This document shows, one piece after another, positions 26,793 through 34,746 of a DNA stretch of 64,000 bases. Source of the stretch: CAZCAC01 sp964496575 (GTDB lineage Bacteria; Planctomycetota; UBA1135; GCA-002686595). The DNA lies in NCBI GenBank assembly GCA_964496575.1, contig CAZCAC010000031.1, positions 1 through 64,000 of the forward strand. The letters run 5' to 3'. Position numbers and translations under genes: made by a program. The number at the start of each line of letters is the position of its first letter. Position 1 is the stretch's first letter. The notes under the pieces are model-generated. The model searched no databases. It saw only the letters and a program-made list of their open reading frames with translations, and was not told the DNA's origin.

Positions 26793-27394
26793 TCCTCGGC
26801 CCCCGAGAGCTCGGCGAACAGCTTCGCCCGCGCGAGCCTCCACCGTCGCTGGACGGTTCGCTCCGACACTCCGAGCACGTCGGCGATCTCGGCTTCGGGC
26901 AGGCCGGCGAAGAAGCGCAAGTTCACGATCTGCGCCTGGTCGGGCGAGCGGGCTTCGAGTCGCTGCAGTGCGTCCTCGAGCGCGAGGAGATCCTCGGGCG
27001 GCGCGGCGGTCGCCAGGGTGAGAGCTTCCGGACCGAGGCGCTTCCAGCCACCGCCTCGTTTCTGCGCGGCCTTCTTGCGCGCGGCCTCGATGAGCACGTG
27101 GTGCATCGCGCGGGCGGCGGCGAAGAAGAAGTGCCGCCGGTCGTTCCAGCTCGGCTCCTCGCGGTCGACCAGCCGCAGGTAGACCTCGTTGACGAGGGCC
27201 GTTGGCTGCAGCGTCTGCCCCGGCGGCAGGCGCCGCATCCGCGCGCGAGCGATCCCGCGGAGCTCGCTGAAGACGGTGCGCAGGAGCTTCTCCCCGGCCG
27301 TCTCGTCTCCCTGCTGCATTGCTTTCAGCAGCATCGTCACGGAGCTCGGAGGCGGGGAGGGCGGGGTATCCATCGGTAACTCGGGCCGCGTCAT
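26789..27394 (-). CDS. ECF RNA polymerase sigma factor (planctomycete kinase-linked type)
   Basis: A 201-residue ECF sigma factor with region 2 (LRGIARARMRRLPPGQTLQP, ALVNEVYLRLV, HFFFAAARAMHHVLIEAARK) and region 4 with a helix-turn-helix (AEIADVLGVSERTVQRRWRLARAKLF). The sequence matches the style of the TIGR02999 group, found in planctomycetes and acidobacteria next to Ser/Thr kinases rather than anti-sigma factors. It overlaps the kinase gene by 4 nt. The start is uncertain between 27394 and ATG 27373; neither has a clear ribosome binding site. Confidence 0.9.
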   Translation of the reverse strand: MTRPELPMDTPPSPPPSSVTMLLKAMQQGDETAGEKLLRTVFSELRGIARARMRRLPPGQTLQPTALVNEVYLRLVDREEPSWNDRRHFFFAAARAMHHVLIEAARKKAAQKRGGGWKRLGPEALTLATAAPPEDLLALEDALQRLEARSPDQAQIVNLRFFAGLPEAEIADVLGVSERTVQRRWRLARAKLFAELSGAEE

Positions 27395-27502
27395 TCTAGG
27401 TCCGAGTTCAGTGATCGGTGCGGTGGGGGAGTGAGTAGTGCGCCCAGGCCTCGAGAGGAATCGAGACTCCGGTATCCGGGATGCGGAGCCTGGCTCCGTA
27501 TC

Positions 27503-28936
27503 TCAAGGCGACCAGGGCACTTCGAGCGCGGCGGTGGTGTTGCTCGCCTGGCCGCAGGGCCCGACGCCGTCGCGATACCAGAGCTGGTAGTAGAGGGTCC
27601 GCCCCGCCTGCGCCTGCCCCTGGGTGGCGATCGAACCGTTGCTCGACGCGCTCCCACCGCTGCCGATCGTCACCATCTGCAATCTCGTCGTCGACGCGGC
27701 CGCGAAGCACAGGATCCCGTCGCCGAAAGGGCTCGGCGCGAGCGCCGGGCCCTGCAGCAAGAAGCCCACTTCGCCCGGAGGCAGCCCCGAGGCGGTGAAA
27801 GACAGGTCGTCGAAGACCACGCTCGTCGAGCCGCTCGCCGCCAGCACCCCGCCCGCGGCCGTCGAGTTGAGGCACCCCTCACCCGAGCCCGCCGCGCTCT
27901 CGTTGCTGCAGGGGCACGGTCCCGAGCTCCCGTCACCAGCGCAGATCGCGGCGATCGGTGCGAGACCGTGGTACAGGCGCACCTTCCCATCCCCCGACCC
28001 GAGCAGCATGTCCAGCCGCCCGTCGAGATTCCAGTCGCACATGTTCGGCCGCGAGCGCGGGCCGAACTCGAGGTCGATCGGCACGCCGCTGCTGTGGATG
28101 TACTCGTAACCGTCGAAGAGCGGCGCGGCGTCGGTGCCGACGTTGCGGTAGAGCACCACCTCGCCGTACGTGTTGCCGACCACCAGATCCTTGCGCCCGT
28201 CGAGGTCGAGGTCGACCACCGTGGGGGCGGAGCGGGTCGAAGGGGCGCGCAGGTCCTCGTTCCCGTCCTGGAGCCCCTGCCGGATCCGGAAGTCGGGCGC
28301 GAAGTGCGTGCCCTCGTTCAAGTAGAGGTAGACGTAGCCGCTGTGCATCCCGACGACGAGGTCCTTGCGGCCATCCTCGTTCCAGTCGGTCAGCGCCAGC
28401 GTGGTGCGCTTGCCGACCCAGATGTCCACCTTCGACCCGGGTTGACCGACCTGCAGTAGCACTCCGCCGTCGAAGGTCGGGTCGTCATCGGTACCGATGT
28501 TGGTGTAGAGGCGAATGTGACCGTCGGCCTGGCCGACGATCAGGTCCTTCTTCGAGTCCGCGTCCCAGTAGACCACCAGGGGGTAGAGGCCCAGTCACCC
28601 TCCGCCCTGCAGGTTGAGCAGTCCGCCATTCGATTGCGCCAGGAGGTAGTTGGAGAACTGCGGATCACCGGGCGTGCCCTCGTTGAGGTAGATGCGCACC
28701 CGGCCGCGCTCGAGGCCGCTGCCCTCGCCGACGATCAGGTCGGGCAGGCCGTCGTTGTTCCAGTGGGAGAGCGAAGGGACCGAGTAGTCGTTGACCAGGA
28801 GGTCGACCCCGGCCGCCTGAACGATCGTCTCGGGGCCGATGTGGAATTGCGCCGAAGCCCCCGGAGCCAGGAGAGCTCCGAAGACCACCAGCGAGCCGAT
28901 GGCGCGCCGGGGGGACGGGGAATTGGCAAACCGCAT
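27503..28936 (-). pseudogene. VCBS/FG-GAP propeller protein with in-frame TGA
   Basis: A signal peptide (RRAIGSLVVFGALLAPGASA), then VCBS-like blades (HWNNDGLPDLIVGEG, YWDADSKKDLIVGQADG, DWNEDGRKDLVVG, DLDLDGRKDLVVG, DWNLDGRLDMLLG), then a divergent CFGD-type end-module (ICAGDGSSGPCPCSN...LEVPWSP). The frame is open except for one TGA (28597-28595) after NLQGGG, and resumes at once with LGLYPLVVYWDADSKK. In relatives I remember, this point reads GCLG..P.VVYWDAD, so the stop replaces a Cys codon. That fits a TGC/TGT to TGA change, either a mutation, a base-call error, or selenocysteine. I saw no convincing SECIS hairpin just downstream. If interrupted, neither half is a complete propeller. Read-through length would be 477 codons. 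Confidence 0.75.
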
Positions 28937-29046
28937 CTGGATACAGCTCAACAAAGAGGGAGGGGAAAGCAGGCCAGGTCGCCTCGGTAGTGATGGGGAA
29001 GGTCGGCCGCCCCGAGGCGCGACGGCCGACGCTGTCGAGTATGGCG

Positions 29047-30924
29047 CTAGGGGAGGAACACGACCTCGAGACCGTTGGTCTGGTTGCTGTCCTCGCTGCA
29101 GGCGCCGCTCGGATCGCGGTACCACACCTGGAAGTTGACCGTGTCGCCGGCCCCCCAGCCGCCCTTCACGCCGAGTCCGCCGCCCCAGGTGGCGGTGCCC
29201 GCCAGATCGGGCGTCTCCACTCCGTGGCGGATGATCCCGCCCCCGGCGCAGCGCAGGCCGGCGCCGAAGAGGCTCCCCGCGCCGCCGTTGATCTGGTTCG
29301 GGCCGCTGAAGAGCAGGCCGGGCTGCGACGGGAGGAGACCCGAAGCGACGATGAAGAGGTCGTCGGCGGCCGTGCTGCGGCTCCCGCCGGCGACGATCAT
29401 GGCGCCGTGCCCGAGCGAGTTCTCGCAGCCCTTGCCGTCACCGACCGGGCTCTCGTTGCCGCAGGGACAGGCCGTGCCGGTGCCGTCGCCGAAGCAGTAG
29501 GCGGTGGCCAACGGGCCCTGCCGGCGGAAGAGGTAGTTCCCCCTGTTGCTGTCCCAGTTGCTGACCGCAAAGTCGATCGAGGTGGTGGTGGTGTAAGTGA
29601 GGACGACGTCGGTGCTCGGCGCCGTCGCCAGGCTGAACCACCCGGTCTCCGCCTCGTAGCAGTACTGCGACGTGGTGATCGGCAGGCCGTCCACCAGCAC
29701 CGAAGCGACGTCCATGATCGGCGCGTGGTCGCTGTAGAAGATCTTGCGCGACCCGTCGCCGGTGTGCGTCTCCCCGATCACCGGGACCAACCCCTCCTTG
29801 TCGACGTCGGAGAGTGGCAGCGCCTCGACGACGCTGTAGGTGCTCGAGATGTAGCCGGGCGTGGAGCTCAGCGTGCCGCTGGTATTGAGGTACATCCGCA
29901 CCTCGCCCCACCATTCTCCGGTGATGGCATCGAGCCAGCCGTCCCCCTGCACGTCGCAGAGCACGATCGCCGAGGTGTAGCCGATGAACTGCGAGGTCCA
30001 GTCCGGCGTGGTGTTGATGCCGCCCGAGCCATCGCTGTAGTAGGCGTAGAAGCGCCCCGTCCCGCTCAGCTGGTTGTTGTCGGCGTAAGCGATGTCCTGG
30101 TAGCCGTCGTGGTTGATGTCGCCGATAGACAACGTGTTGCCGTCGGGCGTGGACGGAGTCGATGCCTGCCAGCCGGCCGCGATCGAGATGCTGCTCCCGT
30201 TGTTGTAGTGGATGGTCGGCCCCTTGCCGGCGTTGCAGAAGACCAGGTCCAGGTCGCCGTCGCCGTCCATGTCGCCCCAATCGACGTCGTAGCTGTAGTC
30301 GTTCGTCGCCGCCTGCCAGCCGGGATTCCCGGCCAGCATCCCACCGGTGTTGAAGTAGATGCGGTTCTTGTCGGGATTGTTGTAGTAGTTTTCCCCGGTG
30401 GCCACGGCGAGGTCGAGGTCACCGTCGCCGTCGGCGTCACCGAGGGCGCAGGAGAAGCTGTAGAAGGTGTCGTTCGAGGTCCACGACGGAGTGCTCGAGA
30501 GGGTGCCGCTGCCGTTGTTCAGGTACAGCTTGGCGTAGCCCTCCTGGCTGAACCCGGCCGGACCCAGGTAGACCGAGACGGCGACATCCGGCCATCCATC
30601 GCTGTTCACGTCCCCGACCGAGAGGTGCCCGTGGTAGTCGATATCGTTCGAGGACCAGCTCGGCGTCGAGGGAAAGGTGCCGTTGCCGTTGTTGTGGTAG
30701 ACGGCCACGCGCTGGCGGTAGATGTCGTTGCCGTTGGCGACGATGAGGTCGTCCCAGCCGTCCCCGTTGATGTCGGCGAAGCCGGCGCCGGTGGAGACCT
30801 GCGTGTCGGAGGAGGTCCAGTCGGGCGAGTTGGGGTAGGGGACCTGCGGCGCGGCCGTGCTCGAGCTGCTGCCGAGGGCGATCAAAAGGGCGGCGCCGAG
30901 GGCGCTCGGGATTGTGTTGCGCAT
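29047..30924 (-). CDS. Secreted VCBS-repeat protein with CFGD C-terminal module
   Basis: A 625-residue secreted protein: signal peptide (MRNTIPSALGAALLIALGSS...TAAPQ), about seven VCBS-type repeats each about 50-60 residues (ADINGDGWDDLIVANG, DVNSDGWPDVAVSVY, DADGDGDLDLAVATG, DMDGDGDLDLVFCN, DINHDGYQDIAYAD), and a CFGD module from about residue 475 (YCFGDGTGTACPCGNE ... LEVVFLP). The Asp/Asn-Gly loops are typical calcium sites of a beta-propeller. It is tandem with the propeller gene at 27503-28936 on the same strand (110-bp gap), suggesting duplication or co-regulation. It would be exported; the ligand is unknown. Confidence 0.87.
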   Translation of the reverse strand: MRNTIPSALGAALLIALGSSSSTAAPQVPYPNSPDWTSSDTQVSTGAGFADINGDGWDDLIVANGNDIYRQRVAVYHNNGNGTFPSTPSWSSNDIDYHGHLSVGDVNSDGWPDVAVSVYLGPAGFSQEGYAKLYLNNGSGTLSSTPSWTSNDTFYSFSCALGDADGDGDLDLAVATGENYYNNPDKNRIYFNTGGMLAGNPGWQAATNDYSYDVDWGDMDGDGDLDLVFCNAGKGPTIHYNNGSSISIAAGWQASTPSTPDGNTLSIGDINHDGYQDIAYADNNQLSGTGRFYAYYSDGSGGINTTPDWTSQFIGYTSAIVLCDVQGDGWLDAITGEWWGEVRMYLNTSGTLSSTPGYISSTYSVVEALPLSDVDKEGLVPVIGETHTGDGSRKIFYSDHAPIMDVASVLVDGLPITTSQYCYEAETGWFSLATAPSTDVVLTYTTTTSIDFAVSNWDSNRGNYLFRRQGPLATAYCFGDGTGTACPCGNESPVGDGKGCENSLGHGAMIVAGGSRSTAADDLFIVASGLLPSQPGLLFSGPNQINGGAGSLFGAGLRCAGGGIIRHGVETPDLAGTATWGGGLGVKGGWGAGDTVNFQVWYRDPSGACSEDSNQTNGLEVVFLP

Positions 30925-31063
30925 GGGGAATCTCTGCTCAGGTGGGGTGATGACTGCCACTACCTACGTCGTACGTACATTCTACGGGGTTCCCTCTGGT
31001 TGGGGGCTTTCGACGGCCTTCCCATCCCGGCTCGCCGGGGGAGGCGCAGGAGGCTGCTGATCG

Positions 31064-31378
31064 CTATCCGCACACCGCACGGCGCATGGACGGGGGCGGG
31101 GCGGAGACGACGGAAGTGGGCTCCATTCCCGGGCAGTAGTGACGGTCGAGGATCAACCCCTCGGCGGCGAGCTGGTCGAGTTCGGGGGTGTACAGTTTCT
31201 TTGTCCCCGGGAGACCGTTCTGGTACAGCACGCCGAGGTCGCCGTAGCCGAGATCGTCACACAGGATGAAGATGATGTTCGGCGGCTCGGTCCGGTCGTG
31301 CGCTGAGCTCGTGGGTTGCGTCGTGCTGGCGAGGGCCGTCGACGCGAGAATAGTGACTGCGGCGAGAGTCGATCTCAT
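31064..31378 (-). pseudogene. Truncated sulfatase (N-terminal fragment)
   Basis: A 104-residue frame that begins like an exported type I sulfatase: signal peptide, then NIIFILCDDLGYGDLG with the metal-binding Asp-Asp pair and YTPELDQLAAEGLILDRHYC. Family similarity stops at HYCPG, just where the formylglycine motif C-x-P-S-R should follow about five residues later; the remaining 20 residues are unrelated. A normal sulfatase is about 450-550 residues, so roughly 80 percent of the gene is missing, and I find no continuation in the other frames downstream. It is a deletion remnant. Confidence 0.8.
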
Positions 31379-31674
31379 GGGGAGAACTTCGTTCAGGAGC
31401 TGGCCGGGATTCTCGCGCGTCCGTTCCGAAGGCAGGTTCCACGCGGCGCGTCCTCCAGATAGAAACCGAGAACGTGTACCAGAACGCTAGCACGTCCGGC
31501 GAAGACCCGCAACGCGGCGGGACCGGCCAACGTGCCAAATCGGCCGCACCGTATCGTCTGTGGATACAGCATCGTGTTGGCTTCGAACCACACGAGGCGC
31601 CGGTCGAGCAATGCCCGATCAGCGCCCCATGCGGCGATGGTGGACCCGGTTCGGTCCCGGATCCGGTCAGGGGA

Positions 31675-32949
31675 TCACGGAGTCCAGGTGATCTCGTAGC
31701 CGTTGGTGGCGTTGAAATCGTTGACGCCGACGCCGCAAGGCTGACCACCGGAGTTGTCGCGGTACCAGAGCTGGTAGCGCTTGGTGTCGCCCGCGAGGAC
31801 GTTGCCGGCCTTGACCGAGATCGGCGTGGCCCAGGCGGAGGTGTCGGAGTCACCCGTCGCGCTGGAGAAGCGGACGCCGAGGCGCTTCAGCTGGCCGCCG
31901 GCGCACTGGAGACCGTCACCCCAGATGTTGCCGGGGGACAGGTCGTTGTTGGCCTGGAAGTACAGGCCGCTGTTGTTGGGGTCGAGACCCGTGGCGGAGA
32001 GGACCAGCGTGTCGTTACTGAGGCTGGCGTCCCCGCTGGCGGTGAGCTTGGCGCCCGCGGCGGAGGCGCCGTTGGCGCAGCCGGAGCCGGGTACGGTGCC
32101 GTCGCTGTTGTTGCCGCAAGGGCACTGGGTGCCGCTGCCGTCACCGAAGCAGTACCCGGTGCCGGGCTCCGGCCCGAAGTCGGGCGGGGTGAGCGTGCCA
32201 CTGGCGAGCCCCGCGATATCCGCGGCGCTCAAGAGCCCATCGTAGAAAGCGAGGTCGTCGAGCCCGCTCTCCTGGGCAGCAGCGGGGTCGCCACCGCCGT
32301 TGATGACCCCGATCTGGAGGTCGTGCGACGGGAAGACCTGCCCGGTCAACGTGCCGGTGAGAGCGTAGGTGCCCTGAGACACGCCGTCGAACCAGATCTC
32401 AGCCTGGTTGTTGGCGCGGTCGACGGTCCCCGCCACGTGAACCCAGGTGTCGATTCCGTGGTACACCACGAGGTAGTTGTTCGAGATCGTCGCGGCCCCC
32501 TCGTGGTCGTCGATGCGGAAGTTGAAGAGCGGAGTCGTGTTCGAGGCGAGCTGGATTCCGATGGATGTCCCGGACAGGCAGTCGAAGACCCGCGGGCCCC
32601 TTGAGTCGCCGTCGCTCGTGTTGTCGTACACCCAGTAGCTGAAGGACCAGTCACCGGTGCCGAAATCCATTGCGGTCGGATTCGTGCCGTCGTGCACGTC
32701 CGCGGAGACGAAGCCTCCGCCGGAGCCCGTACCACCCAGGACGGTGTTGAGGGTCGGGCCGGATCCCGTGTAGGCCTCGCCGTACGTGGCGTGGACGCTG
32801 AGGTCGGGGGTGCCGACGGCGCTGCCGACGAGACCGCCGACGGAGTCGTCCATGCTCGAGAAGTCCCAGTAGTGAATGACTGTCTGGGCCTGGGCGGTGG
32901 AAGCCATCGCTGCCAGGGCCAGAGCGGAAGTGATCGAGAGGAGCTTCAT
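31675..32949 (-). CDS. Secreted LamG-domain protein with CFGD C-terminal module
   Basis: A 424-residue secreted protein: signal peptide (MKLLSITSALALAAMASTAQA), a LamG/concanavalin-A-like jelly-roll (about 25-255: IHYWDFSSMDDSVG, WSFSYWVYDNTSD, WVHVAGTVDRANNQAEIWF, SGLDDLAFYDGLLS), a short Pro-rich linker, and a CFGD module (from about residue 270 to the end, YCFGDGSGTQCPCGNN ... YEITWTP). LamG domains bind glycans or proteins; no catalytic residue is visible. The upstream extension to 33084 is not signal-like, so ATG 32949 is preferred. It is tandem with the Kelch gene on the same strand, 50 bp apart. Confidence 0.87.
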   Translation of the reverse strand: MKLLSITSALALAAMASTAQAQTVIHYWDFSSMDDSVGGLVGSAVGTPDLSVHATYGEAYTGSGPTLNTVLGGTGSGGGFVSADVHDGTNPTAMDFGTGDWSFSYWVYDNTSDGDSRGPRVFDCLSGTSIGIQLASNTTPLFNFRIDDHEGAATISNNYLVVYHGIDTWVHVAGTVDRANNQAEIWFDGVSQGTYALTGTLTGQVFPSHDLQIGVINGGGDPAAAQESGLDDLAFYDGLLSAADIAGLASGTLTPPDFGPEPGTGYCFGDGSGTQCPCGNNSDGTVPGSGCANGASAAGAKLTASGDASLSNDTLVLSATGLDPNNSGLYFQANNDLSPGNIWGDGLQCAGGQLKRLGVRFSSATGDSDTSAWATPISVKAGNVLAGDTKRYQLWYRDNSGGQPCGVGVNDFNATNGYEITWTP

Positions 32950-32999
32950 GATTCGTTGCTCAGAGATTGATGGGTTCGAGGTGGTTTTCCGGCAGACGA

Positions 33000-34505
33000 T
33001 CAGGGCAGCCAGGTGATCATGTAGCCGTTGGAGGTGTTGGATTCGGTGCCACAAGGAGAACCATTGGAGTCGCGGAACCACCACTGGTAGTACAGCGTCT
33101 CGCCGGCGAGGATCGTGTGACCGAAGCTCGCCGATCGGGCGGAGATCGACATCGGGCTCGAGTCGGCGTCACCGGTGGCGGTGGTCGTCTTCACCTTCAG
33201 GCGGATCAGGCCTCCGCCAGCGCAGCGGATGGCGTCGCCGAGGAAGAGGCCCGCGCCGTCCTGGTTGTTGTTCGCCTGGAAGAACATCGACGAGTTCGAG
33301 ACCGGACCTCGCAGCCCCACGAGGACCAGGCTGTCCGCGCCGACACTCGCCACGCCGGTGCCGTAGAGACGGGCCCCGGCATTCGCGTCGTCGTGCGCGC
33401 AACCCGCGCCGAGGGGATCGGAGCCGTCGTTGTCGTTGCCGCAGGGGCAGGGATTGCCTTGATCGGTGCGACCGAAGCAGTAGGCGGTGCCGGGGCCGGT
33501 GCTGGGGCCGACGTATTCCCAGGTATCGTCCATCTGGGTGGTCCGGTATCCGCCGAAGAGGATGATCTTGCCCAGACCGGCCACGAAGCGCATCGAGGTG
33601 GCGGAGCGATCCCCGGCCCCGGAGATGCCGAGGTTGGTCCAGTCGGCACCGTCGAACTCCCAGGTGCTGGGCAGGGTGGGGCCGTTCTCGACGCCCCCGA
33701 AGAGCACCATGACGTCGCGCAGCGGGTCGTAGCTCATGGCTCCGTTGTTGAGTCCGTAGGTGCCCCCCCCGCCGGTCGGGAAGTTCGCCGTCACGATCTC
33801 GGTCCAGTTCGTGCCGTCGAAGACCCAGGTGTCCTTGTGGTTGGTCCAGGTCGTCGAGGCGGTCGAGAACCCGCCGTACATGAAGACCGTGCTGCTGCTC
33901 GTGTCACAGGCCATGAAGTGCTGGCGACGCGCCGGCGGAACCGTGGCCGGTGACAGCTGGGTCCAGTTCACCCCGTCCCACGCCCAGGTCTCGTCGTAGA
34001 GCGTCGTCCCGTCGCTACCCCCGAAGAGGTACGTCGTGGCCAGGCCGGGGACGTAGACCATGTCGCACTGCTTCATCGCGGGCGGCGAGCTCGCCGGTGA
34101 CATCTGGGTCCAGGTGCTCCCGTCCCACTCCCACGTGTCGTCGGACGGGCCGCCCTGGTCGCCACCGAAGACGACGAGCCGGCCACGGCCGCTGTCCCAG
34201 GCCACGCCGCCGGTCTTGCGGGCGGGCGGGGTCGGACCGCTGGTCGGCGAGATGTCGGTCCAGTCGGTGCCGTCGAAGGCCCAGATCTTGTTCTGCAGAC
34301 CGGCGCCGCCTTCCTTTCCACCGAAGCAGAGGGCGCGGCTTCCATCGGACACCACGTCGTGCCCGGCGGAGGGGGGAGGGCTGGTCGTCGGAGTCAGCTC
34401 GGTCCAGGTCCCCTGCGGGGCCGGCACGGCCGCAGAGGTCGCGGCGAGGAGAGAGGACGCGGCGAGCAGCTGGAGGCTCGTCAAGACGGGGGAGGTTCGC
34501 TTCAT
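33000..34505 (-). CDS. Secreted Kelch-repeat protein with CFGD C-terminal module
   Basis: A 501-residue secreted protein: signal peptide (to about residue 28, TSAAVPA), six Kelch-type blades (about 32-345) with the GG plus spaced W pattern, for example LVVFGGDQGGPSDDTWEWDG, TYLFGGSDGTTLYDETWAWD and MVLFGGVENGPTLPSTWEFD, and a CFGD module (YCFGRTDQGNPCPCGND ... YMITWLP). Blades share the repeated phrase W(T/E)xxSPxxxPPA, showing recent internal duplication. GGAAGAG lies before the ATG at 34505. It is divergent from the sensor kinase, sharing the intergenic region that holds the palindrome at 34670. A binding role is likely; no enzymatic residues are seen. Confidence 0.88.
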   Translation of the reverse strand: MKRTSPVLTSLQLLAASSLLAATSAAVPAPQGTWTELTPTTSPPPSAGHDVVSDGSRALCFGGKEGGAGLQNKIWAFDGTDWTDISPTSGPTPPARKTGGVAWDSGRGRLVVFGGDQGGPSDDTWEWDGSTWTQMSPASSPPAMKQCDMVYVPGLATTYLFGGSDGTTLYDETWAWDGVNWTQLSPATVPPARRQHFMACDTSSSTVFMYGGFSTASTTWTNHKDTWVFDGTNWTEIVTANFPTGGGGTYGLNNGAMSYDPLRDVMVLFGGVENGPTLPSTWEFDGADWTNLGISGAGDRSATSMRFVAGLGKIILFGGYRTTQMDDTWEYVGPSTGPGTAYCFGRTDQGNPCPCGNDNDGSDPLGAGCAHDDANAGARLYGTGVASVGADSLVLVGLRGPVSNSSMFFQANNNQDGAGLFLGDAIRCAGGGLIRLKVKTTTATGDADSSPMSISARSASFGHTILAGETLYYQWWFRDSNGSPCGTESNTSNGYMITWLP

Positions 34506-34669
34506 CGGATTCTCTTCCTTCTCGGATGCGGCGCGTGCACGTTCGTGCCGGCCGACGCAGAGGTGGGTTGGGGAGAGCACGTCCGGCCCATCGGCCACGA
34601 CTCGTCAATCCTGCCTCATCCGTCGACTTTCCATCAGCCCGGAATACTCCTGGAATCCGGGCAGGGACC

Positions 34670-34687
34670 CCTCGTAGATCTACGAGG
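34670..34687. promoter_or_regulatory. 18-bp palindrome upstream of sensor kinase
   Basis: CCTCGTAGATCTACGAGG is perfectly palindromic and lies 60 bp before the sensor-kinase ATG in the divergent region shared with the Kelch gene. A close copy occurs at 38848-38864, and a weaker resemblance (TCTACGGGG) at 30981-30989 upstream of the VCBS gene. The best guess is a binding site for the NarL/LuxR-type regulator of this locus. Confidence 0.5.
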
Positions 34688-34746
34688 CCTCCCCCCCGAT
34701 CCAGCCTTGAAGCGGACTCCAGGGGGGCGGGTGGTAGACTGTATCC

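Noticed and set aside
28540..28594. Possible SECIS element after the TGA at 28595
   Set aside because: Only short GC pairings were found by eye and none placed a G/U-containing apical loop at the usual distance; not strong enough to annotate.
28990..31269. 759-residue plus-strand frame opposite the VCBS gene
   Set aside because: It is Val/Ala/Arg-rich antisense of the repeated Asp-Gly loops; periodicity comes from the real gene on the other strand.
31565..31592. TTCGAA hairpin reminiscent of a tRNA T-arm
   Set aside because: GTGTTGGCTTCGAACCACAC pairs imperfectly and no acceptor, D or anticodon arms can be drawn around it.
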